Shown here piece after piece: positions 9,995 to 21,578 of a stretch of 64,000 bases of DNA. Under the pieces are notes generated by a model, which was not told where the DNA came from, ran no database searches, and saw only the letters and a list, made by a program, of their open reading frames with translations. Positions within the stretch are counted from its first letter, which is position 1. Each line of letters opens with the position of its first letter. The translations under genes were made by a program, and so were the position numbers. Origin of the DNA: Medicago truncatula (Eukaryota; Streptophyta; Magnoliopsida; Fabales; Fabaceae); the NCBI RefSeq assembly GCF_003473485.1, contig NC_053046.1, positions 43,051,832-43,115,831 of the forward strand. The letters run 5' to 3'.

Positions 9995-12051
9995 TAGATC
10001 ACCAGGGCCGGCCCTAGGCATAGGCCGCGAGTGCGACGGCCTAGGGCCCATGCTCGTAGGGGCCCTAATTTTTTTTACAGGGGGTGTATATAGCAAAGCT
10101 AAGGAAAAAGTGGGGTGCGTATAGTAATTCGTAACAGCAGGCCTAATTCATAATCAATTTTTGGGCCCATTAGGAATAAATCAGAAAAAAAAAAGTGGAA
10201 AGGCCCAATAAAGAGGAAAATAATGGAATTGGCCCAACTAACACACAAACAAAAACTTCTTTTGAGCAATTAGAAAGACAGATGAAAAAAGAAACCTAAA
10301 AAGAAAAACCAAAAGTTCCAAAATCAGTTCTTCTCTCCAGGTGAATTGTTTTAGGTTTATTTTTTTTTTCTTTCTTATTCCAATTCTATTTGATAATATT
10401 GTTTCAATTCTCTAATTGCTTCAAGTGTTGAATTCTAATTATGTTTTTTTTCTTATTCCAATTCTCTTTGATAATCATTGTTTCAATTATCTAATTGTTT
10501 CAGGTGTTGAATTTTAAAATTCTAATTGAATGATTTATGTTTTTTCCAATTGAATTTTTTATTTTTCCATATAACATGATTTATACTGTACACCAAAAAG
10601 CTTAAAAGCATATAGCATGATATTGATTTAAGAATTCTCTTCACGTACTGTACATATAACAGTCATTTTTTATTTTTGATATTTTTTTTAATTAATTGTT
10701 TGTACACTGTACACGTGATTTTTGTATTTTTTTTTTCAATTTAATTCTTGATTTTTGCTTAATTAAGTGTTGATATATTTCTTTTTTTTTTGTTGCACTT
10801 TTATTTTCAGGTGTTAAAACTTCGGTCTATTTTAAGGTGCTATATTGCTCTCTACTTCACTTACTACTGGTACTAATATGGTTTTTCTTTTTTGTTTGTT
10901 TGTTTGTATTGGTTTATATTGAGTATCTGATTTATTTAAAGATGTTGCCTAAAAAACATTTGTCTGGTAGTGAAAAACGAAAAAAAAAAGAAAACGAAAT
11001 GAAGAGCTAATAAAATCACAACAAGGAGCTCTTGATAAATTTGTTTTCAAAAAGGTAGATACCCAAGAAAATGTTCCTAATGATGTGCCAAATTTGGAAA
11101 ACAACAACAATGAAAATTTGGATCATGAAAATGAAAATGAGGAAATTGATGATAATTCAAATGTTCCTAATGATGTGCCAAATGCATATAATATTGAAAT
11201 TTTTGGTGATGATCCTCATTTTGATATTTATGATCCAACAAATTGGGAGAATTTTGATAACACCTCAAGGGATATTCTAGTTGAAAAGGGACCTATTCGA
11301 GAAATGAATCTTAATTTTCCCAATGACAAATACTCTAGGCATTTCTCATATGCGAATTATTCAAGAAAATTAAGCAATGGTGAGATTAATGATCGAAAGT
11401 GGCTAGTTTATTGCAAACATGTTGACAAAGTATATTGTTTTTGTTGTAAATTGTTTAAATCTTCTACCTCTAGTAACTTGAGTTTACTTGCAACCGAGGG
11501 TTTAAATGATTGGAAGCATATTAGTCAAAGACTCAAACAACATGAAAATGGTGTCGAACATATGACTAATATGAATACTTGGAATGAATTGAGAATGAGA
11601 TTTGATAAAAATCAGACAATTGATAGACACTTACAAGAAGAAATTGAGAAAGAGAAAGAGCGTTGGAGACTAATTTTACGTAGAATAGTTTCAGTTGTGA
11701 AATGTCTTGCTAAGAATGATCTTGCATTTCGAGGATCCAAAGAAAAACTAAGTCAAGATAGTAATGGTAATTTTCTTGGATTAATTGAAATGATTGCGGA
11801 ATTTGATTTGGTAATGCAAGATCATGTGAGATGCAAGATAGTAAGGCTATTTCTTTCTTTGGAGTTATTCAGCGCTTATATTCAGTGTTTTCGGGATCTA
11901 CAAAGCATAGCTGGGATGTCAACCATTATAACTAATACATGTCTCATTCATCATTTATCAGAAGAAGAAAAAAAATGATGTAATACAAAGGACCCTTTTT
12001 TCATACTATGCCTAAGGCCTGTAAAACTCTAGGAACGGTCTTGTAGATCAC
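9995..12051 (+). mobile_element. hAT element (10003-12043), 8-bp TSD TAGATCAC
   Basis: A 2041 bp element is bounded by perfect 8-bp repeats TAGATCAC at 9995-10002 and 12044-12051. Its ends are imperfect inverted repeats (CAGGGCCGGCCCTAG against CAAGACCGTTCCTAG on the complement). The 8-bp TSD and CA-G start are hAT hallmarks. Inside is a decayed, internally deleted gene at 10942-11975, so the copy is non-autonomous. Confidence 0.9.
10942..11975 (+). pseudogene. TTF-type zinc-finger/hAT transposase-like gene, N-terminal remnant
   Basis: ATG at 10942 begins MLPKKHLSGSEKRKKK, a start seen in plant hAT-type 'TTF zinc finger/MYM-like' proteins. An A10 tract at 10980-10989 then shifts the frame. 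The second frame reads through EELIKSQQGALDKFVFKK and the zinc-finger region (RKWLVYCKHVDKVYCFCCKLF, with CK...CFCC cysteines and KQHENGVEHM). It runs on to FLGLIEMIAEFDLVMQDHVR, after which family similarity breaks off. The catalytic core and hAT dimerisation domain are missing. The last codons read partly out of frame, pointing to an internal deletion. The frame has no ATG of its own near 11085. It is expected to be non-functional. Confidence 0.8.
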
Positions 12052-12431
12052 AATCCATCTCATTTATCCAATCCAAATACAGCTTCATGATTCTCCCAAA
12101 TAAGAGAGAGAAAAAATTAAGACACGAATAATGGTACTGTTTCTATGAATCCTTCTACTTAATATAAACATAATGTTGCCGGCAGATATTTGTTCAATTA
12201 GTCAGAAATTGTCTGAGGACAGTTATGCATGTGCATGAGTCCTACTCCCTCTAACGACATGAAGATTTCGTTGATGGGTAATTTGTATGCGTATCTCTTT
12301 TACCGTTTTGTGAACTTTAAAGTCTGTCGTGGTTTGACGAGCTTTATGATCCAACTCAGAAGAAAATATATTTAGTTTCTAGAGGCATCAACTAGTCTTT
12401 ATATTTCTTCTTGAGAGGAACAAGTGTTATT

Positions 12432-12623
12432 TTAGGGAAGTGTTAAAGAGTGTCCATTGGACATTGGTTAAGAGCACAAATTTAAAAATGTTGTATTAAA
12501 AAATGGTGAAAATTAAAGTGATACATTTGACTTTTGAAAAGTTAAAAAAATTGTTCAATGTAAACTTATCATTTTTGATTTTCTTAACTAGTGTCCTAAA
12601 GACACCGGTTAACATAACCCTAT
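12432..12623. mobile_element. MITE related to 8477-8656
   Basis: The left end tagggaagtgttaaagagtg is an imperfect inverted match to the right end (ccggttaacataaccct). It is about 190 bp, AT-rich and non-coding. Confidence 0.5.
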
Positions 12624-12818
12624 ATTTTATTAGGTCTATTGATGTGGCTTTTTGTGTTTTTATTTAAGAAAATATATGAGACATATGTTTTATGTACAAG
12701 CCTCTCTAATTCTATCTGTTGCACAACATGCTATTACCTTACACTCCATCTGATCCCGAAAGCGCATTTGTAGATCGTTAATTCCTCATACACACAGGGT
12801 AATAATTGCTTATTATAA

Positions 12819-12930
12819 ACTGACAAAATTCAATCCGCGTGAGCTTAACTCAGTTGGCATGGACAATACATAATATATGGGTTCAAACCCTGACCACCAT
12901 CAAAAATAAAAAAGACTGACGAGATTCAAT
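12819..12930 (+). mobile_element. Very short tRNA-derived SINE (12835-12914) with 16-bp TSD
   Basis: ACTGACAAAATTCAAT (12819-12834) and ACTGACGAGATTCAAT (12915-12930) flank 80 nt. The insert has an A-box-like gagcttaactcagttggc and a B-box-like gggttcaaaccct, then an A-rich tail. Only the tRNA-like head and tail are present. Confidence 0.75.
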
Positions 12931-13178
12931 AGCGAAACAAATATATACCTCAACTCCAAGAGTAGCAGATAATATAACTCCATCAGTTTATTCCATAGCC
13001 TAGTTTATTTGTAATTTATACACATTAGCGTGATAGTGTTCGTCTTAACACTAGTTAAAATAAGATACAAATGCTAAAATATTTTAAACAGAATTTTAAA
13101 TTAATTTATATCCTAATAATATCATAGTCTTAAATATAAATATATAATTTTTTAAAAAGATTTAAGCATACTATTTTC

Positions 13179-13221
13179 ATTACATATTCCTCTTCCTTCA
13201 AAAAAATTACATATTCCTCTT
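13179..13221 (+). repeat. Oligo(A) micro-insertion, 16-bp perfect TSD
   Basis: ATTACATATTCCTCTT at 13179-13194 and 13206-13221 flank the 11-nt insert ccttcaaaaaa. Confidence 0.78.
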
Positions 13222-13482
13222 GATCTGGTCATTGAATAATTTTTTTATATATCAAATAAGAAAAGTAACCTGCTCATCTTGACACTAGTTTGATATACTT
13301 TTTATTTAAATGGTAAATGAGACTATTTATTTATAAAATTAATGCAAATTTACCACCGATGAATTGATCAAAGTGGTAAAAAACTTGAACTTCTTAAGCA
13401 AGTTGTTAGAAATTCGATTACGACTCTTGCATATATAAAAAATGGATTGCAAGTGGAGAATTTACTCTTTGATTTAGATTAG

Positions 13483-13640
13483 TCACCGCTATATAGGGAT
13501 AGGAATAGGTCAGACTGGCCTACAGGGGTCTACGATAGACCAGACTAGACTTCTTTTTAAGCCTATTTAGCTTAAAAGGCCAGGCCGCAGGCCTCTCAAA
13601 AAGCCTCTTAAACCTGTTAGGCCGGCCTATTTAAGTAATA
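13483..13640. repeat. Dispersed GGCC/GGCCTA-rich repeat
   Basis: Repeated motifs (tagggataggaataggtcag, aggccaggccgcaggcc, taggccggccta) contrast with the AT-rich flanks and resemble a transposon-derived repeat. I see no ends or TSD. Confidence 0.4.
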
Positions 13641-13882
13641 TGAATAATATTATTTATTATTATATTATATTTTGTACTTTAAATTAAAATATAAATTTGT
13701 TAACTTTTTCACTAATTTAAGCTTTATTAGTATACATTAATTTTTTTGCATATATAAATGTATTATTCTTTCAAAAAAAAAAAGTACTATTATAAACTAG
13801 AATAGAAATATGATATAATATATGGTTGAACTCTCTAAAACCTCGTATTGATTATAAAAGAGAGTTGGTTTTTTCTAAATTA

Positions 13883-14600
13883 CCTTTGAAAACTCATGGG
13901 CAATTTACCACCCAAACCAATCAAAATTTTCCATGTGTACTCCATTAGAATAATAATATTTATTATTTTATTTTACAAAAATTTAGCATGTATTTTATTA
14001 TTTGCATATTCACCCCCATCTTAAATTAATGATATTTTACAATTTAAACCATCACAATAATTAAATTTCTCCTCTAATCCAATCACTCTCCTTTTTTTTT
14101 TTTTTTTTTTTATCAAATTTGGAATTTAATGCCAAAGATCATGCATTCATTCAAATTTAGTTGAACGACTTGAATGCACCCACTTATTTGAAATGTTTTT
14201 CCAAACCACTTGACCAATACATTTTTTATGAATTAAATTGGAATGCAAAAATATGTTATTAGTGAGCAATTTTTTTTTTTTTTTTTTTTTGCAGTGACTT
14301 ATAATTTAGCTTTAGTAAAAATAATAATAATCATTTTATATGTGTATATTTATGAAATAGTAAATCTTTCTTAAAAAATAATAATAAATTCATTCAATTG
14401 ATTTTTTATATTGTAAATATCTTTCTTTTATATAAATTCATACTTTTATATAGATTCGATGAACTACAACAATGTTTCATTTGTGATCAACCAAATTATG
14501 ATTTATTTTAGATAATATCTTTCATTTGGATCAGATAAATTGTTTAAAGGTATTAATTTTTTTTTTTGCAATGTCTTATAATAGCTTTAGTAAAAAAAAA
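13883..14600. repeat. Left arm of a 9-kb-spanning inverted duplication
   Basis: The reverse complement of this segment matches 21213-22919 over most of its length, in order. Examples are tttgaaaactcatg at 13886 against catgagttttcaaa near 22910, and gagcaattttttt/gcagtgac against its complement near 21520. The right arm carries extra insertions. No TSD is seen at the outer edges, so this may be a rearrangement rather than a transposon's terminal repeats. Confidence 0.8.
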
Positions 14601-15600
14601 GGCTTATTTAATTCTTTGGTTTTATTTTGGTCTCACAATTAATAAAACTCACGTTTTAGTCCTTCACTTTTTCCACAGTTTGCAAATAAATTAACTTTAA
14701 CCTCAAATATCTATGGTGAACCCACTAGTCCACTATACATCCTATTATTTTTTTTAATATAAACCGTTTGATCTTTTTTAATAAAGAAGGATTGTTAGAT
14801 CATGCATATCCACTGTATCTTACTGTGAACCAACAACATCTAGCATTATATCACATACTTCATCTTCTTCCTTTCCCTCATTCATCACCTTCATAAAAAA
14901 AAAATTCAGAGAAAATCCAGATAACCACCATCAAAACCTCTTTTTCAAAACCACCATCAACACCGTTGTCTATATATCCATCATCTCAATCCCTCTCTCT
15001 CTCGATCGAACCCACGCACCCCAAATTCGAATTCGAATTCGACAATAAAAAATTGAAGTTGGGATTGATTTTTTATTGAGAAGTCAAAAATGAAAGAGAA
15101 GGAGGAGAATGCAATGAAGATGAAGATGATAGAAGGGGAAATGGTATCCGATGGAGAAGAGAGAGCATGAGAGGTAAGGAATAGTTTAGGAAAAAAGGGT
15201 TTAAGGGGATAGAGAGTAGATCGGGATTGAGAGAGATAGATTGGGAAAAAATCAATTTTTTTTAAGCATTGTCATTGAGAACTATTGTGATTACATCTAT
15301 GATTCTGGAATTCTTCTGCTTAACAGTCCTTCTTGGTTCAGCAAAAACGATGCAAATCTATAGGAAGATGAATTGAGTTAAAAATTGGAATAATAAGGAA
15401 TGAATGAATATGAATCAGAAGAAGCAAAGAGATATTCTTGACGTGGGAGAAAAGATTAATGAGAATTATAATCTTGTCCAAATATTATGTAACAACATAA
15501 GAATCTTAAAAAAATTCCTTTAAATTTATCTATTTATTTTTTAAAATGTTGGATCTTCTTGTTGTTGATTGATGATTATGGATTTTGTTTTAATGGTATA
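14601..15600. other. Spacer, no gene seen
   Basis: The part at 14610-14830 contains phrases like ggtctcacaattaat and tttagtccttcac, typical of MITE ends, but no clear pair. The part at 15060-15250 is purine-rich (gaagatgaagatgatag) and gives only a low-complexity minus-strand frame. Confidence 0.55.
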
Positions 15601-15797
15601 ATTGGGATAATAAAAAAGCAAATATTAAATATACTCATATAGTTTGTTACACTTTTTAAATGATAAAGGAAAAAAACCAGACACACATATCGTGTTTGTT
15701 ACATTTGTTTTAATATTTAAATTTATTCTTATTTATTTGTTACATGTGTTGTTTGTATTAAAAATTAAGGGTATTTTTGGAAAGAAAAATCCTGCCC
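15600..15797 (-). mobile_element. Distal part of the Helitron-like repeat interrupted by the second LTR
   Basis: It matches the complement of 3333-3380 plus 677-826 (agtttgttacactttttaaa, ttgttacatgtgtt). The proximal part resumes at 20163-20216 after the LTR. The 3' terminus was not located. Confidence 0.5.
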
Positions 15798-17100
15798 AAA
15801 AGTGTAACGCCCTCCTTGAATTATTTGATTATTTAATTATTTTTAATGAGTTACGATATATTTATATAATTTATGTGATTTTAAATAATATTGGTTGATT
15901 ATGTGGTGTGTATTATTTTATTATATATTTTATTTTAATATTAATTAGAATAATGTGAGAATTAATATTATTTTGGAGGTTGTGGAGTTAATTAGGAATT
16001 AATAGAATTAAGGGGAGTTTAATGAAATAAAGGAGGAGATATATTTTGGGAGTTAGGAAAAGAAAATGTTAGAAGAAGTTTCACGTGAAACAAGTTTTGG
16101 GAGAGAAAAACCAAGGACAAGGGAGAGAAGAGCAAGTAGAGCCAAGGGAATCCGATCGTTGTGCATTTTTCTTCTGAATTAAGGTAAGGGTGAGACTCTC
16201 TCTCATTGATAATGGTTATATAATTCTGATTTTGGTTTAGCATAGTTCTAGTTGAAATTGGGAATTGGGGGTTAGGTTTTTGGAGTATGATTCTTGGATT
16301 GAAAAGTGTAGAAACCATGGCAATTGTGTTAAGAATCGATGTTCAGACTGTAGAATAATCATAGGTTAAGTTTCCTATCAAATTTGGGGTTTGGGTGGAT
16401 GAAAAATTGGGTTTTTGGCTGGAAACTGGCATGTTCCCGTAGAGCTGTCTGTCGCAACTCGCCACAGCGAGTAAACTTACTCGCCTCGCGAGCTGCACTT
16501 TGACAGCATCCTCTGTTTCGCGTTCTTGCGTCTTTTTCACACGTTTCTGTTTTGAATTGGCCTTTGGTGTAAACATGAAAGTTGTAGATAATTTTGTTAG
16601 ATTTCCAATGACTCTGGTTTGGCATGAAAATGATTTTTGGTTTAGGAGTTATGATGAAAATACTCCAAGGAGGTCTTAGTGAAATTTTATGAAAATTCAG
16701 CAAAACCGTTTCTAAGTTAATCCAAATCTTAGGGAATAATTCCAAACCTCAAAACTAAAAGTACTATGAGTTAAATTAAGGTGTTTAAGAGTATTTAACC
16801 TATGTTGGTTAGTGTCGGTTAATGATGTGGGTATTGATAGTTAATGTTGGGTAATGTTGGTTAATTCAAGCTACATATATTATGTGGAAAATGTATATTG
16901 TTGTTTATATCATTCGAGTTGTTATTATTAACGTTGCTATGTTGCAAGTTGTTTATGTTGCTGTCTCTGTTGTTGTTGATTATTAATATCATTAAGTTGA
17001 CCAATTTGTGGAGTAAGTCATATTTATTTATGCACAGTTGTTGTTGTCGTTGCTGATTGTTGTTGTATGAATGGTGATGATTGATGTTGTTGTCTTGAGC

Positions 17101-18273
17101 ATAGTTGATAGATTTTTTAGCAAGTGTACTAAATACTATCGAAGTAGTAAAAATATCGTTCCCACGAGGACTGTGTTAATCTCAATTTAGAAATAAAGTA
17201 AATATTTAGGATGTATAAATTATTTTGTTTAGATTTTGTTTGATTGCATAAAATTAAATAACATAAAATAAAGATTGATTTTAAAAATATAGATTTGGTT
17301 AGAAAATATGAAGAGAGATGAGATCAGGTCTTTCGAATCATCTATGTTCCCCTAATTGGTATACTGCACCTATTCTTATGAATAATTTTCTAGTTCCACG
17401 ATAGTTAACAAAATAGTCCTAATCAATCCCTTGAGTTAGGACCCTCTTCTCAAACTACAGCCCCTAATTCCTTAGGTGGTCTAATAATCTTTGAAGGTTT
17501 TAAGAACGTTAACCTAATATCACTAACAAACGATTATCCATTCCTAGACTAACCCTGTTTATTAGAACAATTCAATTCTGTCTAAGTAGAAAGCTATGGT
17601 CAGTAGTCATTCTTTCTCACTAAATCATGTTTATATTTGATCAGGATATAAAAAGCATTAAAAACAATTGAATTGAATAAAAACTAGATTGTCATTCACA
17701 ATAAATAGAGTTTCACAGCAACATGGTTCAATTAGGGTTACAAAGAATCATCTCAGACCTAATCTCTAAGAGATTTAGCTACTCATAATTGAGTTTACAA
17801 ATAGCATAATCAATAGTGGAATTAAAACATACATAAACTGATAGAAGGTTGAAGAAATCGCCCTCCTAGCCGTCTTTAGGTCTCAAAATCGCACTTTGCT
17901 ATCTCCAAATCGTCACCCTTTTTTTCAGAATAGTCTTCAGCTTAAATAGGCATAGAATTTCGCCTAAAATCGTGTCACAATTTAAGTAAATCGTGGCACG
18001 ATCCTCTTTGAATCGCAAATTACTGAATTAGGGTTTCGTCAGATCGTGCCACGATTATGCCATCGTGACACGATTTATTCAATGTCGAAGCTTGATTTTT
18101 GTCTTCTAATATCGTGTCACGTTTTTACCAAATCGTGACACGATTCTCCTCTTTGTTTTTTCTTCAGTTTTCTACTCTTTTGCTGCATAAGTTTCCTTGT
18201 GAACTCCACTTTGTGATTAAAATAAATATAAAAAGACTCTAGAAATAGCGAATGACGGACTGTCATCAATAGT
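17101..18273. mobile_element. Nested solo LTR (17106-18268), TSD ATAGT
   Basis: The 1163 bp element runs TGATAGATTTTTTAGCAAGT ... GACTGTCATCA. It has TG...CA ends and a TGATGA/TCATCA-like terminal inversion. ATAGT lies at 17101-17105 and 18269-18273. It differs in sequence from the surrounding LTR and has no coding region. Its superfamily is undetermined. Confidence 0.88.
17958..18150. repeat. Cluster of ATCGTGNCACGAT palindromes
   Basis: Six copies of a 13-bp near-palindrome lie in about 190 bp of the nested LTR: atcgtgtcacaat, atcgtggcacgat, atcgtgccacgat, atcgtgacacgat, atcgtgtcacgtt and atcgtgacacgat. Spacing is irregular (about 30-40 bp). They could be hairpin or protein-binding sites. 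Confidence 0.8.
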
Positions 18274-18394
18274 TATATTTAATTATGCATTATTCTGGAT
18301 TGTTGAATTGCTGGTTGTTGATGTTGCTGATGGCTGTGATGTATGATTTATTTATTGAACCATACATGTTGTATAAATTGGAGTCATATGGAGA

Positions 18395-18770
18395 ATGTAT
18401 GCATGGTCTAGTTGTATGTAGATATACACGAGTGGGTCCATTGCATATGCATAAACAGCGGAGAGGACTCATGTCCTGGAGCACTAGTTGTTCACAGCGG
18501 TGAGGGCTTCGGTCCTGTTTGGTACCACATGCATTGTAGAGGAGTCTTAGTGGAGTTGTGAAGTATGTATGCATGGTCAAGTTGTATGTAGATATACACA
18601 AGTAGGTCCATTGCATATGCATAAACAGCGGAGAGGACTCATGTCCTGGAGCACTAGTTGTTCACAGCGGTGAGGGCTTCGGTCCTGATGAATGCTTTAA
18701 CCATTCAAAAGCGGTGAGGGCTTCGGTCCTGTTTGGTACCACATGCATAATTGTATATTTTGAGGAGTCT
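18395..18770. repeat. Tandem duplication (about 170 bp units) in the LTR
   Basis: The block gtatgcatggtc ... gcatatgcataaacagcgg ... gagggcttcggtcctg occurs twice in succession (starting near 18395 and 18566). A partial third unit (agcggtgagggcttcggtcc) follows at about 18710. Small frames here on both strands are by-products. Confidence 0.85.
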
Positions 18771-20216
18771 TAGTGGTGTTGTCATGTCTTGCATGAGTCT
18801 TAGCGGTGGTGTCGAGTTGTTGCATGAGTCGTTGTTGTTGGTTTTAATTATCATTTGGTTGATGTTGTTAATGATGATATACTTATATATTGATGAATTA
18901 TTTTTATGACAGGGTGATAGATTTAATTGATGAGTTAGATATCTATTATTGATGATATTGTTGATTATGAAATATATACATATATTGGATAATTGTAGTT
19001 ATCGTCGTTGTTGGTTGAATTAGTAAGTGTTACTAAAGTTAAAGAAGTAAGAACATTATTGTTAAATATATGTAATTGTTTATATTGTTATGATGTGATG
19101 ATTATGTTGTGTCGTTTATATTATTATGAGAAGATGTTTATGATAATGATTACGAAGTTATGATGACTGTTTATGGTGTTGAATATGAGGTTGTTATGAT
19201 GTTACATGATGATGATTATGAATGTTGTGATGATGATTATGTGATGTTATCTATGAGTTGTTAAATGTACTTGATGATAGTTATGTTAAGTTGATAAGTT
19301 GTCTTTTATTTATGAATTGCTAATGGAATGTTTGATGAATAATTATTATTATGGAATGATGATGTTACGTATAGTTGCTAAGTTGTCCTCTATTCATGAG
19401 TTGTTAATAAGGTGCTTTGGTGGAGAATGTTAATACGAATTAATGATGTTGTTATGTTGTATATGAACTATGAATATGATGTTGTTACGTTGTTTATGTC
19501 ATTGATTATGAAGTTGTCATGTTGTATACGAATTATAAGTATGACGTTATATGATTATGATTAAGATGTTGATTATGAAGTTAAATGATGTTGTTTATGA
19601 TATCGAGTTATGAATGTTGATATGATGAGTACATGATATGGTTTAGGAGTCGTTAAAAGAATTATTATTACTAATTGATGGAGTTTAAGTTGTTAGATGC
19701 ATTTTGATGAATTATATATTATTATTATTGATTGTGAATCTCACCCCTTCTGCTTGAAAATGTTGCCCTTCGTATGGGTAACTTGCAGGTAATAAAGATT
19801 AGTAGGAGTGGTGGCTCAACTGTCTAGGACTCTGATACGTACGGGATGGGATTTAGTTATATTTATTTTCATTCCTTATGTATCAATTTTGAAATTATGA
19901 TGTGGAGCCTTTTATGGTCTTTTGAACAATGTTGTTGACTTATGCTGAGGCCTTTAGTGCCATAAACTGTTGTTGGATGTTCACGATGTTATTGATTTGA
20001 AAACTATTCCGCTGCTATGTTTTCATATTTTATCAAGTTGTTTTAATTAAATAGTATTATTTTCTATTTAAGAAATTTTGAAATGACGTGTAACATGCCC
20101 GTTGTGGAACTACTCTGATGAATATTTGTTATATAATTGTTTTTGGGTAACGGGGTGTTACAAAAAGTGCTGAAAGAGATAGTTTTCTTTATATATAGTA
20201 TAAATACTATATATAA

Positions 20217-20525
20217 CTAGCGAAAAAACGGGCACGTGACATGTGTAAATTATGAACGGTATTTTATATGAAATTTTGATTTTGATTAAAATTATAAGTA
20301 CAAATATTTGTGAAATTAAAATTGTAATAAACCAAAAAAAAATCATGTTTATCTTTTACCACAACAACACAGTAGTTTAACAAATATAATATAAATTCTT
20401 ATCTTTTTTTAATACCACCAAGAATGTAACATTAATATAGGAAAATTTGTTTAAGGGTATAATTGAAATTATAAAAAATTCAGCCCAAAGTCTCTATTCC
20501 CTTCATATATAGTATATATAGTATT
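20217..20525 (-). mobile_element. Helitron-like repeat with CTAG 3' end
   Basis: On the minus strand the 3' end is cacgtgcccgttttttcgCTAG followed by T. The 5' end is near the gtatatatagtatt sequence at about 20520. The next Helitron-like copy starts immediately after the CTAG, so the two abut head to tail. Confidence 0.5.
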
Positions 20526-20557
20526 TTGTCAAAAAAAAAAAAAGTATATATAGTATT
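20511..20557 (+). repeat. Oligo(A) micro-insertion, 15-bp TSD
   Basis: AGTATATATAGTATT at 20511-20525 and 20543-20557 flank the 17-nt insert ttgtc followed by A12. The repeat is AT-rich, so chance similarity is less excluded here than elsewhere. Confidence 0.6.
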
Positions 20558-20647
20558 GTTCATGTTGTAGTGGTATATTTCCTATTTTAATGAGATTTCA
20601 TTTTTCTAATTCAAATTTAATATAATATTATTAAAGGATAAAATAGT

Positions 20648-20944
20648 AAATAAAATAGGCTTAATTGCACTTTTGGACCCCTAACTAATTTAAATACAAA
20701 ACAGCCCCCTATGTTTTGATTTTTTTGCCAATTTTGGACCCCAATCCATTGTTGACTCGGTCAACGATGACGTGGCACCCAAAGTGAGGTGCCACTTGTC
20801 AATTTTTTTTTTTTGCCTTGGGGGTCCAAAATTGTTAAAGAATCAAAACATAGGGGACTGTTTTGTATTTAAATTAGTTAGGGGTCCATAACCGCAACTT
20901 TTGGAAAGATAGGGGTCCAAAAGTGCAATTAAGCAAATAAAATA
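20648..20944. mobile_element. Mutator-like MITE (20658-20934), 10-bp TSD AAATAAAATA
   Basis: The ends ggcttaattgcacttttgg and the complement of ccaaaagtgcaattaagc form a long inverted repeat reaching into ccctaactaatttaaata. Identical AAATAAAATA copies lie at 20648-20657 and 20935-20944. It is about 277 bp and non-coding. Confidence 0.82.
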
Positions 20945-21578
20945 TTTTAAATGAATAGTAAAATCAATAGTATATACATATAAAGTAATGTTTTTATGCC
21001 ACATGTTGCCTTTGTAATGCCCTGAATTCTGGTAGAACCGTGCACTTGCGGTTTTATCTCATCAGTCATCGAATCTATATAAAAATATGAATTTATATAA
21101 AAGAATGATATTTAAAATATAAAAAAATTAATTGAATGAATTCATTTTTTTTTTTAAGAAATATTTACTATTTCATAAATATACACATATAAAATGATTT
21201 TTTTTTTTTTATACTAAAGCTAGGTTATAACTTATAAGACCTTGCAAAAAAAAAAATTATTACCTTTAAACAATTTATCTAATTCAAATGAAAGATAGTA
21301 CCTAAAATAAATCATAATTCGGTGGATCACAAATGAAACATTGTTGTAGGTCATCGAATCTATATAAAAGTATGAATTTATAAAAAAGAATGATATTTAA
21401 AATATAAAAAATCAATTGAAAGAATTCATTTTTCTTAAGAAAAATTTACTACTTCATAATTATACACACATAAAATGATTTTTTTTTTTCACTAAAGCTA
21501 GGTTATAAAGGCACTGCAAATAAAAATAAAATAATTTGCTCACTAATAACATAATTTTGAATTCCAAATTATTTCATA

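Larger units (their letters stand above)
15798..20167. mobile_element. Solo LTR (15803-20162), TSD AAAAG, with a nested LTR
   Basis: It starts TGTAACGCCC at 15803 and ends GGGTGTTACA at 20162. AAAAG lies at 15798-15802 and 20163-20167. The span is 4360 bp, or about 3.19 kb after removing the nested LTR at 17106-18268 and one TSD. It belongs to the same family as 827-3327, shown by shared ends, the ctgcttgaaaatgttgccct block and ctgatacgtacgggatggga. No internal retroviral-type genes are present. Confidence 0.88.

Noticed and set aside
18285-18622. Overlapping frames on both strands
   Set aside because: Both come from a tandem duplication within a solo LTR.
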